Shown piece after piece: positions 1 to 9,197 of a DNA stretch of 64,000 bases. Numbering within the stretch: the first letter of the stretch is position 1; the number at the start of each line of letters is the position of its first letter. Position numbers and translations under genes: made by a program. Location: NCBI GenBank assembly GCA_017515205.1, contig JAFWHN010000002.1:34683-98682 (forward strand), read 5' to 3'. Source of the stretch: Candidatus Saccharimonadota bacterium (GTDB taxonomy: Bacteria > Patescibacteriota > Saccharimonadia > Saccharimonadales > Saccharimonadaceae). The notes beneath the pieces are model-generated. The model was not told the origin of the DNA. It ran no database searches and was given only the letters and a program-made list of their open reading frames with translations.

Positions 1-2
1 TC

Positions 3-371
3 CGCGAAATCGTTTCTACTATCCGTGCTGACAAGTTACCTGATCCACTAGAAAAAGCTAGCTCCGGCTCATTCTTTAAAAACATTTATCTCAGTAACGC
101 CGAAGCCGAGAAAGCCGAAGAAAAAGGCTACCCAGTTTATCGTGGCAAAGATGGCAACAAAATCAACTCCGGCTGGCTCATCGAACAAGTCGGTTTCAAG
201 GGGAAACTTTTGCATGGCTTCCGAGTTAACGATAAAGCCGCGCTCGTTCTCATCAACGAATCCGCTAAAAGTTATAACGACCTTGCCAAAGCCCGCAGCG
301 AAATCATCGGACGCGTCTACGACAAATTTGGTTACTGGCTTGAACAAGAACCCGTGGAGATTGAACCATGA
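3..371 (+). CDS. murB: UDP-N-acetylenolpyruvoylglucosamine reductase, C-terminal part (5' end outside window)
   Basis: The last 122 residues of MurB, which reduces UDP-GlcNAc-enolpyruvate to UDP-MurNAc in cytoplasmic peptidoglycan precursor synthesis. The frame is open from the window edge. SGSFFKN carries the catalytic serine that protonates the substrate. SGWLIEQVGFKG and ALVLINE are typical of the MurB C-terminal domain. The end EQEPVEIEP matches the place where the family has its active-site glutamate. The TGA stop overlaps the ATG of folD (ATGA), so the two are translationally coupled. The flavin-binding half lies outside the window. Confidence 0.9.
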   Translation, partial: REIVSTIRADKLPDPLEKASSGSFFKNIYLSNAEAEKAEEKGYPVYRGKDGNKINSGWLIEQVGFKGKLLHGFRVNDKAALVLINESAKSYNDLAKARSEIIGRVYDKFGYWLEQEPVEIEP

Positions 372-1156
372 AATTGCTAGACGGTCACGCACTCGCCGGT
401 TTTATCAAAGAACGCCAAACCCATCAAGTTAAAAGCTTAACTAAAAAACCGCAACTTCTCATTATTCGTAATAACGACAACCCAGTAATTAAAAAATATA
501 TTGAGCTAAAAACCAAATACGGCCAAGACATCGGCATCACGGTCACCGATTTCTATTCTAGCGATATCCAAGAAATAAAAGCTAAAATCATAACAGCAAA
601 TCAGGACTCCAAAATATCTGGCATTATTATTCAACTTCCACTCCTTCACCAAGAAAAAACTGATGAACTCTGCAATCTAATTGCTCCAAATAAAGATGTC
701 GACGGTCTCGGCCAAAACGCCAATTTTGATTCCGCCACAGCCACAGCCATCAACTGGCTTCTCGCGGGCTATGATATTAAACTAGAACAACAAAAAATCG
801 CTATCGTTGGTCGAGGCAAACTCGTTGGCGCTCCACTTTTTAAAATGTTCAAAGACTCCCATCTTGATGTTACTCTCTTTCACCATGGCGATGATTTGAC
901 AAAACTTAAACAATATGATATAATCATCACCGCCACGGGCGTTCCGGGGTTAATTGTTAATTCTATGATTAAGCCTGGTACTTCAATCGTCGACGCTGGC
1001 ACTGCCAGCGAAAACGGCATTCTTAAAGGCGACGTCGCGGACAGCGTCCGCTCCCGCACAGATCTCTCCGCCATCACCCCCAAACTCGGTGGCGTCGGCC
1101 CCCTCACCGTCGCTTGTCTCTTTGACCATGTCATTCAAGTTGCTACCAAAAGCTAA
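368..1156 (+). CDS. folD: Bifunctional methylenetetrahydrofolate dehydrogenase/cyclohydrolase
   Basis: A 262-residue FolD, which interconverts 5,10-methylene-, methenyl- and 10-formyl-tetrahydrofolate in the cytoplasm. Visible motifs in order: YIELKTK with the family's catalytic lysine (YxxxK) near residue 40, GIIIQLPLL (usually GILVQLPLP), DVDGLG (usually DVDGFHP), the nucleotide-binding GRGKLVGAPL (usually GRSxxVGxP) and GGVGPLTVACL near the C terminus. It is somewhat shorter than the usual 280-300 residues, and several motifs are drifted, as in fast-evolving reduced genomes. The start ATG sits inside the murB stop codon, so no separate promoter is needed. Confidence 0.9.
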   Translation: MKLLDGHALAGFIKERQTHQVKSLTKKPQLLIIRNNDNPVIKKYIELKTKYGQDIGITVTDFYSSDIQEIKAKIITANQDSKISGIIIQLPLLHQEKTDELCNLIAPNKDVDGLGQNANFDSATATAINWLLAGYDIKLEQQKIAIVGRGKLVGAPLFKMFKDSHLDVTLFHHGDDLTKLKQYDIIITATGVPGLIVNSMIKPGTSIVDAGTASENGILKGDVADSVRSRTDLSAITPKLGGVGPLTVACLFDHVIQVATKS

Positions 1157-1190
1157 ACCCAACTCAAAATCATTCAATCGCTGTCTAATG

Positions 1191-4100
1191 CTATTTAGTC
1201 GACCCGGAGTCAACCACCACATGTTGCTGAGGCGGCTTATATCTTCCATCATTCTTGATCTCTTCATATTTTTTATTCAGTGCCGCAGCTCTACTAGACT
1301 TCATATCTGAATTATTTGAAAGAGTATTAAAGATATTGCTTCCGAACGCCTGCAATTGGTCATCATCCAATTTACTCACATCAATCTTATCAATCGTTCT
1401 ATTAAATTCATCATCATCCATGCTACCCAAATTACTTGAAGCTGCAGACATTTGTATCTTATTGAGCGCCACTTCATCTTTAAGATAATCCTCAGTTGTT
1501 ACAGCATGCTCACCACTTGTCTTAGGATGCTCGTTTATGTTCTTGGCAATTTCGTACATAGTTCTTTCATTATTCTTATACTCCGAAGCATGATTCGACA
1601 AAAGGTTGTTTGCGAACGTACTCGCGGAAGTATCGTTCATCTTCCCTGATTTAGCAACAGTATTATAAGCATCAACCACTTTCTGACGTCCATCCTTACC
1701 TTTAGCCGAAAGCGCATCTGAATAAGCCACAATTGAAGCTCTATCTCCTTTCACCATAGCCTCCTGCAGTTTTCTTTGCAATTCTCCGCTATCATTGATA
1801 GTCCCATCTGCAACTATTTCTTTCATCTTATTATCAGCTTCCGTCTTCAAAAAATAATCTTTTCCGAACATTGCATCATAATTTCCCTGTTCTCTCATCA
1901 TTTTGTCATACTTCATCATATTCCTTGCCATCATGTTCCTACCCAACACTCCAGGCATCTTGCTCATCACTTTCTGACGTATTCCACCAGGTCTACCTGC
2001 CGCCATCTTCGTCCTCATCATCTGATATCCCTCATTATCCCGAATTTTCTTAGTAGCACCACCACTCATAGTCTGTCCAAGTCCAGCCAACTTAGACCCA
2101 ACACTTCCAAACGCCGCAAATGATTGCTTTAGAACGGTCGGAATAAAGAATATCGGCGCCACACTCACTATAATAGCTACAAAAATGCCAAACCCGGTAG
2201 CTAAACCTGCTACTACCATCAGTCTTGACACAAAATCGCCAGCTCCAACCAAAAGACCCGCAATCGGATAAACTAGTAATAAACCCTCAAAGAGTTTTAA
2301 CCACCTATCAAATACTTTCTTAGTATTTGGCAAAGCGTACATAACCACCGCTAGCGGCGATATCACGACCAAAACTACAATGGCAGCCTGCCGAACAGAT
2401 AATAGGATAAATAGAAAGAAAATACTTATAGCCACACCAACAGCTGTTACTAATAATGACAATAACAATCCCACATCCGCAAATAGTACACCAGCTCCAA
2501 CTACACCAGTCAAAAGTCCGAGCCCAGCTAAACCAGTCCCAACTGCAACTACACTAAGTTTGGTTCCATCATAAGTAAAGTTACTCGTATTCAAATTGTT
2601 CGACATGTTCTGAAGCAACGCCTGGAAACCATTACCAAGTATATTCGACAAGTCTACCGCTAGAACACAAAGAAAATACGACAGATTAATCATAACCGCC
2701 AGGACGATCAACCTAGGCAATATCTTTTTAATACCGTAATTTGTAATTCCTACACCAGTCAATTGTGAAAATATAACCACCAAAAGCAATATTACAAAAA
2801 TTATATTTGCAAAATCACGAAACTGCTCCCAAGCCTGAGTTACGCCTTCTCTTCCTTCATTGTCAAATAACTTCGTTGACTTTATAGCCAAAAAGGGTTC
2901 CACAGCTTTATTATATACATCATTTGCTGCACCACTTGTTATATCAATCACCCTACATATAATCCAATTCAGGCCAAACCCTTTACCTTCGCTCAAACAC
3001 GGATCACCATTGCTATTATCATCCGTCTCGTCAGTTACTCCACCGTTCTTCAATAATTCTTGCATCTCTTTCACTTCACTATCACTATAACTACCCTTCT
3101 TTTGTAGTTCTTTAATCAGTTCATCTATTCCAATTTCTCCTTCAAACCATCCTTTTTCATTTACCGCATGCACCTTTTTATTCGCACTCACATTTGCATT
3201 ATGTTCATCCTTGTTATACCAACACTTCTGCGTTTTCTTTTCACCGTTTGCCCATTTATACCATTGAATTTCGCCATCCATATAATCATCATTCTTACAA
3301 CTAATTGTTGTACCATAATAGCTATGCAAATAAGCTTGGTACAATAATCTCTTTTCTAGAGAGCCTATCGCTACAGATTTTTTTGTCTCTTTATTGCCAG
3401 AAAGTGTCGCTATAGCTTTTTCACCCCCTTTAGATCGCTTTGCTTTCGTTAATTTAGCAACCACACCATTACTCGCAGCTTCTGGGCCTTTCGTTTCAAG
3501 ATTAGTTATCTTATTGTCTATCTTCTCTCTTGTACATTTACCACCAGAACAAATATTATAATCACTTACCAGTTTATTTATAATTTTTTTTGCACTCAAT
3601 TTACTGTTTTTTTCTGATTCTCTCAAATTAATACATCTAGAATTATTAATCTGGCTCTCACCTTTGCCATTCAATAATGTCAAACAAATCACCCCAGACG
3701 CTTCACCATTTTGCCACCAAAAACCAGCCTGTTCATATTTTGGATCACCACCCGTCCATGTACGACCATTTTCCTGACATACTCGGTTCGAAGTTTTCTT
3801 TTTACCATTATATTTAAATGATAAATAATAACAACTCCCAGATTGCGCATTACTATCCATAGAATACCCCATATTGCCCAAAAACTCTTCTATTTTATCT
3901 TTCCCAGAAGACGAAGCAGGCGCCTTAGACTTATATTTATTCAGCAAAGCTTCACAATTAATATTTTCTCTCTTCGCCAGTGGCATTTTCACTTTTGCGC
4001 CAGGACCTGCCGTATTGACCCCCAAAGGACGATAGAACAGACTAACCATACCAGCATATTCGGACAGTTCAATCTTACCATCAATAACATATTTTCCATC

Positions 4101-4280
4101 CTTGGTTGTCTGGTAGCAATTATATATACCTTGATATCGCCCCTTCTTGTTTACAGATTCATATATAGTACTTACCTGACCAGCCATCACGCTTTCAACT
4201 CTTCCAAAAGTTACAAAAAACGACAAGAAAAGACCTAACAACAAAACCAATTTAAATCTTATCTTTCTATTATCATTCAT
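1191..4280 (-). CDS. Large VirB6/TrbL-like polytopic membrane protein with secreted Cys-rich N-terminal domain
   Basis: A 1029-residue protein. I place the start at the ATG at 4280, because GGAGA lies just upstream and the next residues form a signal peptide or membrane anchor (about 9-33). Residues 35-480 form an extracytoplasmic region rich in Lys, Asn and Gly with many Cys. Residues 488-715 hold about six hydrophobic helices separated by short loops, the layout of VirB6/TrbL channel proteins of type IV secretion systems. The last 310 residues are hydrophilic and rich in Met, Lys, Asp and Asn. It overlaps the upstream anchored protein by 8 bp, so the two are probably co-translated. A T4SS-like channel is inferred from topology only; no other T4SS gene is nearby. 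Confidence 0.6.
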   Translation of the reverse strand: MNDNRKIRFKLVLLLGLFLSFFVTFGRVESVMAGQVSTIYESVNKKGRYQGIYNCYQTTKDGKYVIDGKIELSEYAGMVSLFYRPLGVNTAGPGAKVKMPLAKRENINCEALLNKYKSKAPASSSGKDKIEEFLGNMGYSMDSNAQSGSCYYLSFKYNGKKKTSNRVCQENGRTWTGGDPKYEQAGFWWQNGEASGVICLTLLNGKGESQINNSRCINLRESEKNSKLSAKKIINKLVSDYNICSGGKCTREKIDNKITNLETKGPEAASNGVVAKLTKAKRSKGGEKAIATLSGNKETKKSVAIGSLEKRLLYQAYLHSYYGTTISCKNDDYMDGEIQWYKWANGEKKTQKCWYNKDEHNANVSANKKVHAVNEKGWFEGEIGIDELIKELQKKGSYSDSEVKEMQELLKNGGVTDETDDNSNGDPCLSEGKGFGLNWIICRVIDITSGAANDVYNKAVEPFLAIKSTKLFDNEGREGVTQAWEQFRDFANIIFVILLLVVIFSQLTGVGITNYGIKKILPRLIVLAVMINLSYFLCVLAVDLSNILGNGFQALLQNMSNNLNTSNFTYDGTKLSVVAVGTGLAGLGLLTGVVGAGVLFADVGLLLSLLVTAVGVAISIFFLFILLSVRQAAIVVLVVISPLAVVMYALPNTKKVFDRWLKLFEGLLLVYPIAGLLVGAGDFVSRLMVVAGLATGFGIFVAIIVSVAPIFFIPTVLKQSFAAFGSVGSKLAGLGQTMSGGATKKIRDNEGYQMMRTKMAAGRPGGIRQKVMSKMPGVLGRNMMARNMMKYDKMMREQGNYDAMFGKDYFLKTEADNKMKEIVADGTINDSGELQRKLQEAMVKGDRASIVAYSDALSAKGKDGRQKVVDAYNTVAKSGKMNDTSASTFANNLLSNHASEYKNNERTMYEIAKNINEHPKTSGEHAVTTEDYLKDEVALNKIQMSAASSNLGSMDDDEFNRTIDKIDVSKLDDDQLQAFGSNIFNTLSNNSDMKSSRAAALNKKYEEIKNDGRYKPPQQHVVVDSGSTK

Positions 4281-5634
4281 CACTTGTCTCCAAATCAGCT
4301 TCTTCCTCATTCTCAACCAAATCGGCATACACTATATCAGCAAAAGCATAGACCTGAGCATGTAACTCAATCTCAACATCATTCAAAAGTCTCGCCATCC
4401 TATAATCATATTCCGTTACTGTTGTCGCCAGTTTTTCGACCTCTTCATTATCATCTAAACATTCATAGTTTATTTCCTCATCTACTAAACACCCTAATTC
4501 CTTATACTTTTTTACTAAAGCAATTTCACTCAAACCATACCTTATCACAAGATTATAATAATTGTTCCCATATATGTCTTCCAAGTTTTCAAAAGAGTTT
4601 GCTATTGCATTCACATACTCTTTTGCAGCGCCCTCACCACCATCATTATAAGCTTTTATAATATCCCTCTCACTTAGATCATCATTTTCATAATAAATCA
4701 TCATAAAATCGAACAAAACTCTATGTTCTTCTATCAAATTCATTGCCTCTTCATTATCTTGCCAAGTATCCGTATAGTAACCATAAAATGTTTCAAAATA
4801 TTCCTTCAAATTCGCGCGGTAGCCAGCACTTTCATCCTTACCTACATTTTTATAGAAAAAGCTATCTTCACTTTCATCATCTACTGACTCCTCGTCATCT
4901 ACTTCATCCCCATTCTCTACTATTTCTATCTCGTCCTCATTCTCACCATCATTCTCTACCTCATCCGCGTCATCATATTCCAGTTCCAAAGACAACATAC
5001 TAGTCTCATCCGAATCTGGCAAATCTTCATTTTTCGCTTCACCAGTCAAAAAATAGTTAGCATAAATATTAAAAGCACTTCTAAGATCCGTAGCTTTCGC
5101 ACCAAAACTACCACCTACGCCCATAATAGCAAAGACTACTAAAATCACCACAACTACAGCACCCGCTATACCGCCAACCAACCACCATTTTTTTGGATTC
5201 TTACTACCACTATCTTTTGTTAACACAATATCCCCCGTGCCAGAAGCAACCGGCATTGAGCCACTCATCATCGAAAAAGTATTTGTCGCCATCGGATTTG
5301 TCGGCGTAGAACTAATCGGCATCGAACTAGATGGCATAGAGCCAGTCGGAACAGAACCAAATCTCCTAGCATTATTCATTGGAGCTGAGCCAACCTGACC
5401 CATATTATTTGACATATCATTTGGTACAGCATTATTCATCGAAACAACACTTGGTGCAGAATTGTCAGTCGACACAACATTCGGCGCAGGATTACTAGCC
5501 ACCGCACTATCCGGCATCGGATTAACCGCCGAACCACCACCAGCCGACGTAGCATCATTCGGCGTGCCAACATTACTCGGATTTATCCCACCCGAATCAG
5601 AACTACCAAAAGAATTGTTTTTTGATGGATCCAT
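4273..5634 (-). CDS. Anchored protein with low-complexity N-terminus and acidic ectodomain; unknown function
   Basis: I do not recognise this 453-residue protein. Residues 1-145 are a low-complexity Pro/Ser/Asn/Met/Gly stretch with loose repeats such as GSMP. A single membrane helix follows (about 148-172), then an acidic Glu/Asp-rich stretch and a helical domain. The start is ATG 5634, because TATAAT (5647-5642) is 7 nt upstream, giving a leaderless transcript; the in-frame ATG at 5643 lies inside that -10 box. A terminator separates it from the surface-protein gene upstream. Its 3' end overlaps the VirB6-like gene, suggesting a two-gene unit in which it is an accessory or cell-surface partner. 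Confidence 0.7.
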   Translation of the reverse strand: MDPSKNNSFGSSDSGGINPSNVGTPNDATSAGGGSAVNPMPDSAVASNPAPNVVSTDNSAPSVVSMNNAVPNDMSNNMGQVGSAPMNNARRFGSVPTGSMPSSSMPISSTPTNPMATNTFSMMSGSMPVASGTGDIVLTKDSGSKNPKKWWLVGGIAGAVVVVILVVFAIMGVGGSFGAKATDLRSAFNIYANYFLTGEAKNEDLPDSDETSMLSLELEYDDADEVENDGENEDEIEIVENGDEVDDEESVDDESEDSFFYKNVGKDESAGYRANLKEYFETFYGYYTDTWQDNEEAMNLIEEHRVLFDFMMIYYENDDLSERDIIKAYNDGGEGAAKEYVNAIANSFENLEDIYGNNYYNLVIRYGLSEIALVKKYKELGCLVDEEINYECLDDNEEVEKLATTVTEYDYRMARLLNDVEIELHAQVYAFADIVYADLVENEEEADLETSDE

Positions 5635-5641
5635 TTTCACC

Positions 5642-5647
5642 ATTATA
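5642..5647 (-). promoter_or_regulatory. -10 box of a leaderless promoter (anchored protein/VirB6-like operon)
   Basis: TATAAT on the minus strand ends 7 nt before the ATG at 5634. Transcription should begin at or next to the start codon, and there is no Shine-Dalgarno. Confidence 0.6.
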
Positions 5648-5703
5648 CCATAAGTGCTTTTAAAAACACAACAAAAAACTAATCCAAACATAGTTTTCAC
5701 CAC

Positions 5704-5734
5704 AAAAAATGAGCCAAAATCGGCTCATTTTTTG
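5704..5734 (-). terminator. Rho-independent terminator after the DUF11-type surface protein gene
   Basis: Near-perfect inverted repeat AAAAATGAGCC / GGCTCATTTTT with a 6-nt loop and T runs on both strands. It sits between the surface-protein stop and the promoter of the next gene. Confidence 0.85.
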
Positions 5735-5753
5735 TGAAGCGGCCCCCCACCCC

Positions 5754-7019
5754 TTACATCAATTTCTTACGACTAGACAAATAATAACCAAGTGTAGTCA
5801 CTACAGAACCAGCACCAATTGCACCAGTTGCTATAGTACCAGCACCAGTATTGACAATCGTAGTAGGAATTTCCTCACTCGGTTTGTCAGGATTAACTGG
5901 CGTTGGGTTAACAGGTTCGTCTTTACAAGTCTTGTTAACTAATACAGATGCATCGTCTTTATAGACAGCATTCTTAAGTGAAGAACCAGAAACCGTAACG
6001 TTTGCCCAGTTTACTAATTGGTTTTTACCACAAGCCATAGTTTTATCTACAACTTTACCAGTAAACCGTACATAAGCATTACCCTTGGCATTGTAATCAC
6101 CAATGTTAATACCAGTAGTGGTTACAGTATTGTCAGCTAATTTCACACCGTCCTTATAATTAGAATTATAAAGATAAGTAGAATCAGCCACATATTCTAC
6201 GTTAGTAGGAAGAATATCGCGAATCATTACGTTCTTAACTTGCTCAGCAAGTAAGTTGACGTATTCGATTTGATATTCAACTTCGTCACCAACCTTAGCT
6301 TCCACAGATTCGCTCCAGGTTTTAGTACCTTTAATACGAACTTGTTTAGAAAGCTTAGCAGCAACTGAACTGTGTACCTTGACGTCAATCGTCAAGACAC
6401 CAGAATATTCATAACAACCAGGGATCTCACCATTCATTGAAGTATAACCAAGGGTAGCACCGCTGGTAATTACTTCGTTAGGAATCTTAAAGGTCCCTTT
6501 ATTGTTCTTAAATTCAGCTGAACCATCAACGTATTCAAGATAAACGTTTTCATCAGCTGTCAAAGTAACTTCATCCCAATAACGGTTAGGAGTTGCGTTT
6601 GAAGAATCAAGGTAACCCACAATCGTTTGAGATTTAGCAACGTTAGTAGGAATTGAGAAGGTTGCTTTCACACCCTTTGCAATTGCCTGCATGCCACGAG
6701 GGCTATTGTTGTGAACGAATAAACGAATCGTATAAGTTTCGCCATCTTTCACCTTAATTTCATTAGCGTTCCAAGTACTAACTTTAGCGCCAGCTACTTT
6801 CGCACCAACGAAGTTTCTTTCATCACCAATTTTACCATTGGTAATAGAGTTAAATGTTATTTTTTCACCAAGGTCACCCTTGTTGATTTGTTCTAGCGTA
6901 TAAGTTTTACGACCATTGCTAGAATCACCCCATGCATTTACGATCACAGGAGTAAGTGCCGCTACTGCAACCACAGTTGCCGCAGAAACACTAAGAATAG
7001 TCTTATAAACTTTATTCAT
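5754..7019 (-). CDS. Secreted surface protein with DUF11-like repeat and C-terminal sorting-like signal
   Basis: A 421-residue exported protein. Residues 1-29 are a signal peptide ending at VNA. The middle contains beta-rich segments, and around residues 230-345 a DUF11-type surface repeat (KVGDEVEYQIEYVN, then VMIRDILPTNVEYV). A Pro-rich linker follows, then VNTGAG, a hydrophobic segment and the basic end SSRKKLM. That layout is a cell-wall sorting signal, with IVNTG in place of canonical LPXTG. The SD is GAAAGGAATATT before the ATG at 7019. It lies alone between intergenic DNA and a terminator. A wall-anchored adhesin or S-layer-like protein is inferred. Its even codon use and strong SD suggest high expression. 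Confidence 0.75.
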   Translation of the reverse strand: MNKVYKTILSVSAATVVAVAALTPVIVNAWGDSSNGRKTYTLEQINKGDLGEKITFNSITNGKIGDERNFVGAKVAGAKVSTWNANEIKVKDGETYTIRLFVHNNSPRGMQAIAKGVKATFSIPTNVAKSQTIVGYLDSSNATPNRYWDEVTLTADENVYLEYVDGSAEFKNNKGTFKIPNEVITSGATLGYTSMNGEIPGCYEYSGVLTIDVKVHSSVAAKLSKQVRIKGTKTWSESVEAKVGDEVEYQIEYVNLLAEQVKNVMIRDILPTNVEYVADSTYLYNSNYKDGVKLADNTVTTTGINIGDYNAKGNAYVRFTGKVVDKTMACGKNQLVNWANVTVSGSSLKNAVYKDDASVLVNKTCKDEPVNPTPVNPDKPSEEIPTTIVNTGAGTIATGAIGAGSVVTTLGYYLSSRKKLM

Positions 7020-7210
7020 AATATTCCTTTCTTAATAAATAAAATAAGTTTACATAGTTGTTGCTAGTCGTATTAATTGTTAATATTCGTCTGACTAAAC
7101 AACCAAATCGTCTCAAACTTCAAAATCTTGGATGAAGCCCAGCGGTTTTTACGCCGCTGGGACTATTGTAAAGTACAAGATCCAAACGGATCCACCCTAG
7201 TTATCTAATT
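7020..7210. other. Intergenic region with a GC-rich hairpin
   Basis: No gene is seen. An inverted repeat CCCAGCGG / CCGCTGGG (7138-7145 and 7154-7161, 8-nt loop) lies downstream of the minus-strand gene at 7211. It lacks a clear T tract in that direction, so it could be an mRNA 3' stabiliser or a weak terminator. I could not assign a convincing promoter for the surface-protein gene. Confidence 0.4.
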
Positions 7211-8878
7211 TTAGTCTGAGGGACCTTCCCATGCCTCCCCAGGCTTATCTTTAACCGGCTTACCCGTATCAGCCTCTTTAGCCTTATCGGAAGTCGGTGT
7301 TGATGTGTCAGCGCCACCGTGACCTGTGCCACTATCGCCGTTGTTATCGGTCTTAGTACCACTAGACGGCTTGGTCGACGGAGCATTTGAATCTCCGCCT
7401 TCCTTCTGATTGGCGTTCGTGTCTTCCTTTTCCTTTTGGTCCTTACGATAATCTTCGTAAGTTCCTCCAGAATTCGAGGACGAGTCAGGCGTATCCTTCG
7501 TCGAATGCTGCGGGTCAGAAGGATTGTTTGTATCCTCATGAGGACCCTTATCATCATTCGACTCGCCATCGTCGTATTTACCATCTTTCGGGTCTTTGTC
7601 ATACGATGGCTTTCCGTTATCACCCTTTCCAGGTTTCGACGGCTTCTTCGGTTTCCCGTTGTCGCCATTCGCAGGTTTACCAGGTTTTTTTGGTTTCTTC
7701 GGCGTGCTCTGAGGTTTTATCCCCATCACAGCCTCCACGTTTGTTGGTTGAAAACCGCATTCAATACGGTATCCAACTCTAAACGTGTTACCTTTAATCT
7801 TAAAGGTATAAACCAAAAACTTGCCTGAATGATTCTTAGTCTTTAGGACGATGACATCCGGGACACCATCTTTGGTGTATCCGTTCATGTACATCTGGTC
7901 CTCAAGACCTAACCTGGTTTCTACAGTGACAGTTGCCTTGTCGAGGAACTTAAAGAAAGCTTCCCGAGTGTTAGAATATAACACCGGATTAGCAATGAAT
8001 TCCTCTTTCGAGCGATTAATGGTTTTTGCCCAATCGCCCCTACAACTCTGGTAGAACTCACCTAAGTAGCGTGTTCCGACAATTGCGTCGAGCCACGCCA
8101 TATCGGCGGCTCCGAGAGCCGGGTCTTCAACAATTCTGCTTCTGAACTCCTCATCGTAGCCAGCAGCATCATCATCTTCTGGGCACGGTCCGAAGTTGAA
8201 GTCGTTGTCCGGGTCTTCATCATCTCGTACCACGAGATTGAAGAAGTAAGCCCAACCGCCATCTCCTTCGGTCCCATCATCATCACCATAGGCAGTTGCC
8301 GGACTTAAAGCGCTCCAATTAATCGCGCTACAGACCGTTCCTGCTACCAGAACCGCCATAATACCTAAGGCAGCTATGGCTCCGACACGGTGAAGTCTCA
8401 TCGCATCCGAATCTTCCCCATCTATCTCCGTATAACGGAAATGGAAGAAGTCCGCTACGATAAGACCGAGAGCAATAACGATTATTATGGCAGGAAGCGC
8501 ATTTATGACCGACCCCCAGAAAGGCTGGTCAATAAACTCAACTATCCTCGCCGCATTGGCTTTCATTACCAAAAAAATTGGTATAAATGCGACGAGAAAC
8601 GGCACCATTTCCTTTAAATAGCCACCTTCCTGATGCCACCAATATACTAAGTAGCAAATTACCGCTACTAGGCATACCAGCGCCGCTGTTGCCAGGAAAG
8701 CATCGGCTACAGTTAAAAGAAAATCCGCAGTTCCTACCACGACGCCAATAGTAGATGCCTTTATCCACTCATCAAACGTCAGCTTCAAGAGAGATTTCTC
8801 TTGAAACATACACTCTGCTACCGCCACACATGAGACGACTACCAGAGCGATAAGAATTGAATTGATAAATTGAATCAT
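7211..8878 (-). CDS. Polytopic membrane protein with low-complexity charged tail; unknown function
   Basis: I do not recognise this 555-residue protein. The N-terminal ~210 residues contain about six hydrophobic helices, ending near residue 200. Residues 210-395 are an acidic, probably extracytoplasmic globular domain with several Cys. From about 395 to the end there is a Pro/Lys/Gly/Asp-rich tail (KPKKPGKPANGDNGKPKKP, then Ser/Asp/Lys/Thr). A strong SD (GGAGGTAGAAGA) precedes ATG 8878. It has a consensus promoter at 9039-9067 and a leader of about 150 nt, unlike the leaderless genes around it. Its promoter closely resembles that of the next gene upstream, so they may be co-regulated. Confidence 0.75.
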   Translation of the reverse strand: MIQFINSILIALVVVSCVAVAECMFQEKSLLKLTFDEWIKASTIGVVVGTADFLLTVADAFLATAALVCLVAVICYLVYWWHQEGGYLKEMVPFLVAFIPIFLVMKANAARIVEFIDQPFWGSVINALPAIIIVIALGLIVADFFHFRYTEIDGEDSDAMRLHRVGAIAALGIMAVLVAGTVCSAINWSALSPATAYGDDDGTEGDGGWAYFFNLVVRDDEDPDNDFNFGPCPEDDDAAGYDEEFRSRIVEDPALGAADMAWLDAIVGTRYLGEFYQSCRGDWAKTINRSKEEFIANPVLYSNTREAFFKFLDKATVTVETRLGLEDQMYMNGYTKDGVPDVIVLKTKNHSGKFLVYTFKIKGNTFRVGYRIECGFQPTNVEAVMGIKPQSTPKKPKKPGKPANGDNGKPKKPSKPGKGDNGKPSYDKDPKDGKYDDGESNDDKGPHEDTNNPSDPQHSTKDTPDSSSNSGGTYEDYRKDQKEKEDTNANQKEGGDSNAPSTKPSSGTKTDNNGDSGTGHGGADTSTPTSDKAKEADTGKPVKDKPGEAWEGPSD

Positions 8879-9038
8879 TCTTCTACCTCCATTGAAAAAA
8901 GTTTCCGGAGGTCACCCCCCGGTAGTCGGGAAGCAATAACTTATTAGATAACTCCAAATTTCATTGAAATTTGGGATGATTTGGTTGTTAAATTTCGTCG
9001 TTGTTTAATAACACCACCAAAAAACTCAGACTACTTAC
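8879..9038 (-). promoter_or_regulatory. Structured 5' leader of the 7211-8878 gene
   Basis: About 150 nt from the predicted start site (near 9032) to the ATG. It holds a perfect 9-bp hairpin CCAAATTTC-ATT-GAAATTTGG (8954-8974) and a G/C-rich inverted segment with CCGGAGG and CCCCCCGG near 8905-8922, just before the SD. It could fold for translational control; no known riboswitch class was recognised. Confidence 0.4.
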
Positions 9039-9067
9039 ATTGTATCACACTTTCGCTTTTTTGTCAA
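9039..9067 (-). promoter_or_regulatory. Consensus sigma-70 promoter
   Basis: Minus strand: TTGACA (9067-9062), 17-nt spacer, TACAAT (9044-9039). The sequence GTGTGATACAATGTA around the -10 is shared almost exactly with the promoter at 9903-9931. Confidence 0.8.
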
Positions 9068-9109
9068 TATCTATAACACACTTTACGCTTATGTCTATTT
9101 TTACCCAAG

Positions 9110-9132
9110 AAAAAACCCAGCAATGCTGGGTT
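9110..9132 (-). terminator. Rho-independent terminator after the coiled-coil protein gene
   Basis: The inverted repeat AACCCAGCA / TGCTGGGTT (9114-9132) is followed on the minus strand by TTTTTT. It lies 66 bp beyond the stop at 9198. Confidence 0.8.
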
Positions 9133-9197
9133 ATAATCCCCACTACGTCCGTAGACAAGCAGGTAGTGTACCTTTTTCGTTGTTCTCAGCTAATGAC

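Noticed and set aside
7040..7065. TAATACGACT on the minus strand, resembling a T7 promoter
   Set aside because: Only the first ten bases match; the initiation region does not, and there is no phage context.
7201..7668. 155-codon Arg/Thr-rich ORF on the minus strand
   Set aside because: It is the alternate frame of the low-complexity tail of the 7211-8878 protein; the Lys/Gly/Pro codons create an artificial Arg-rich frame.
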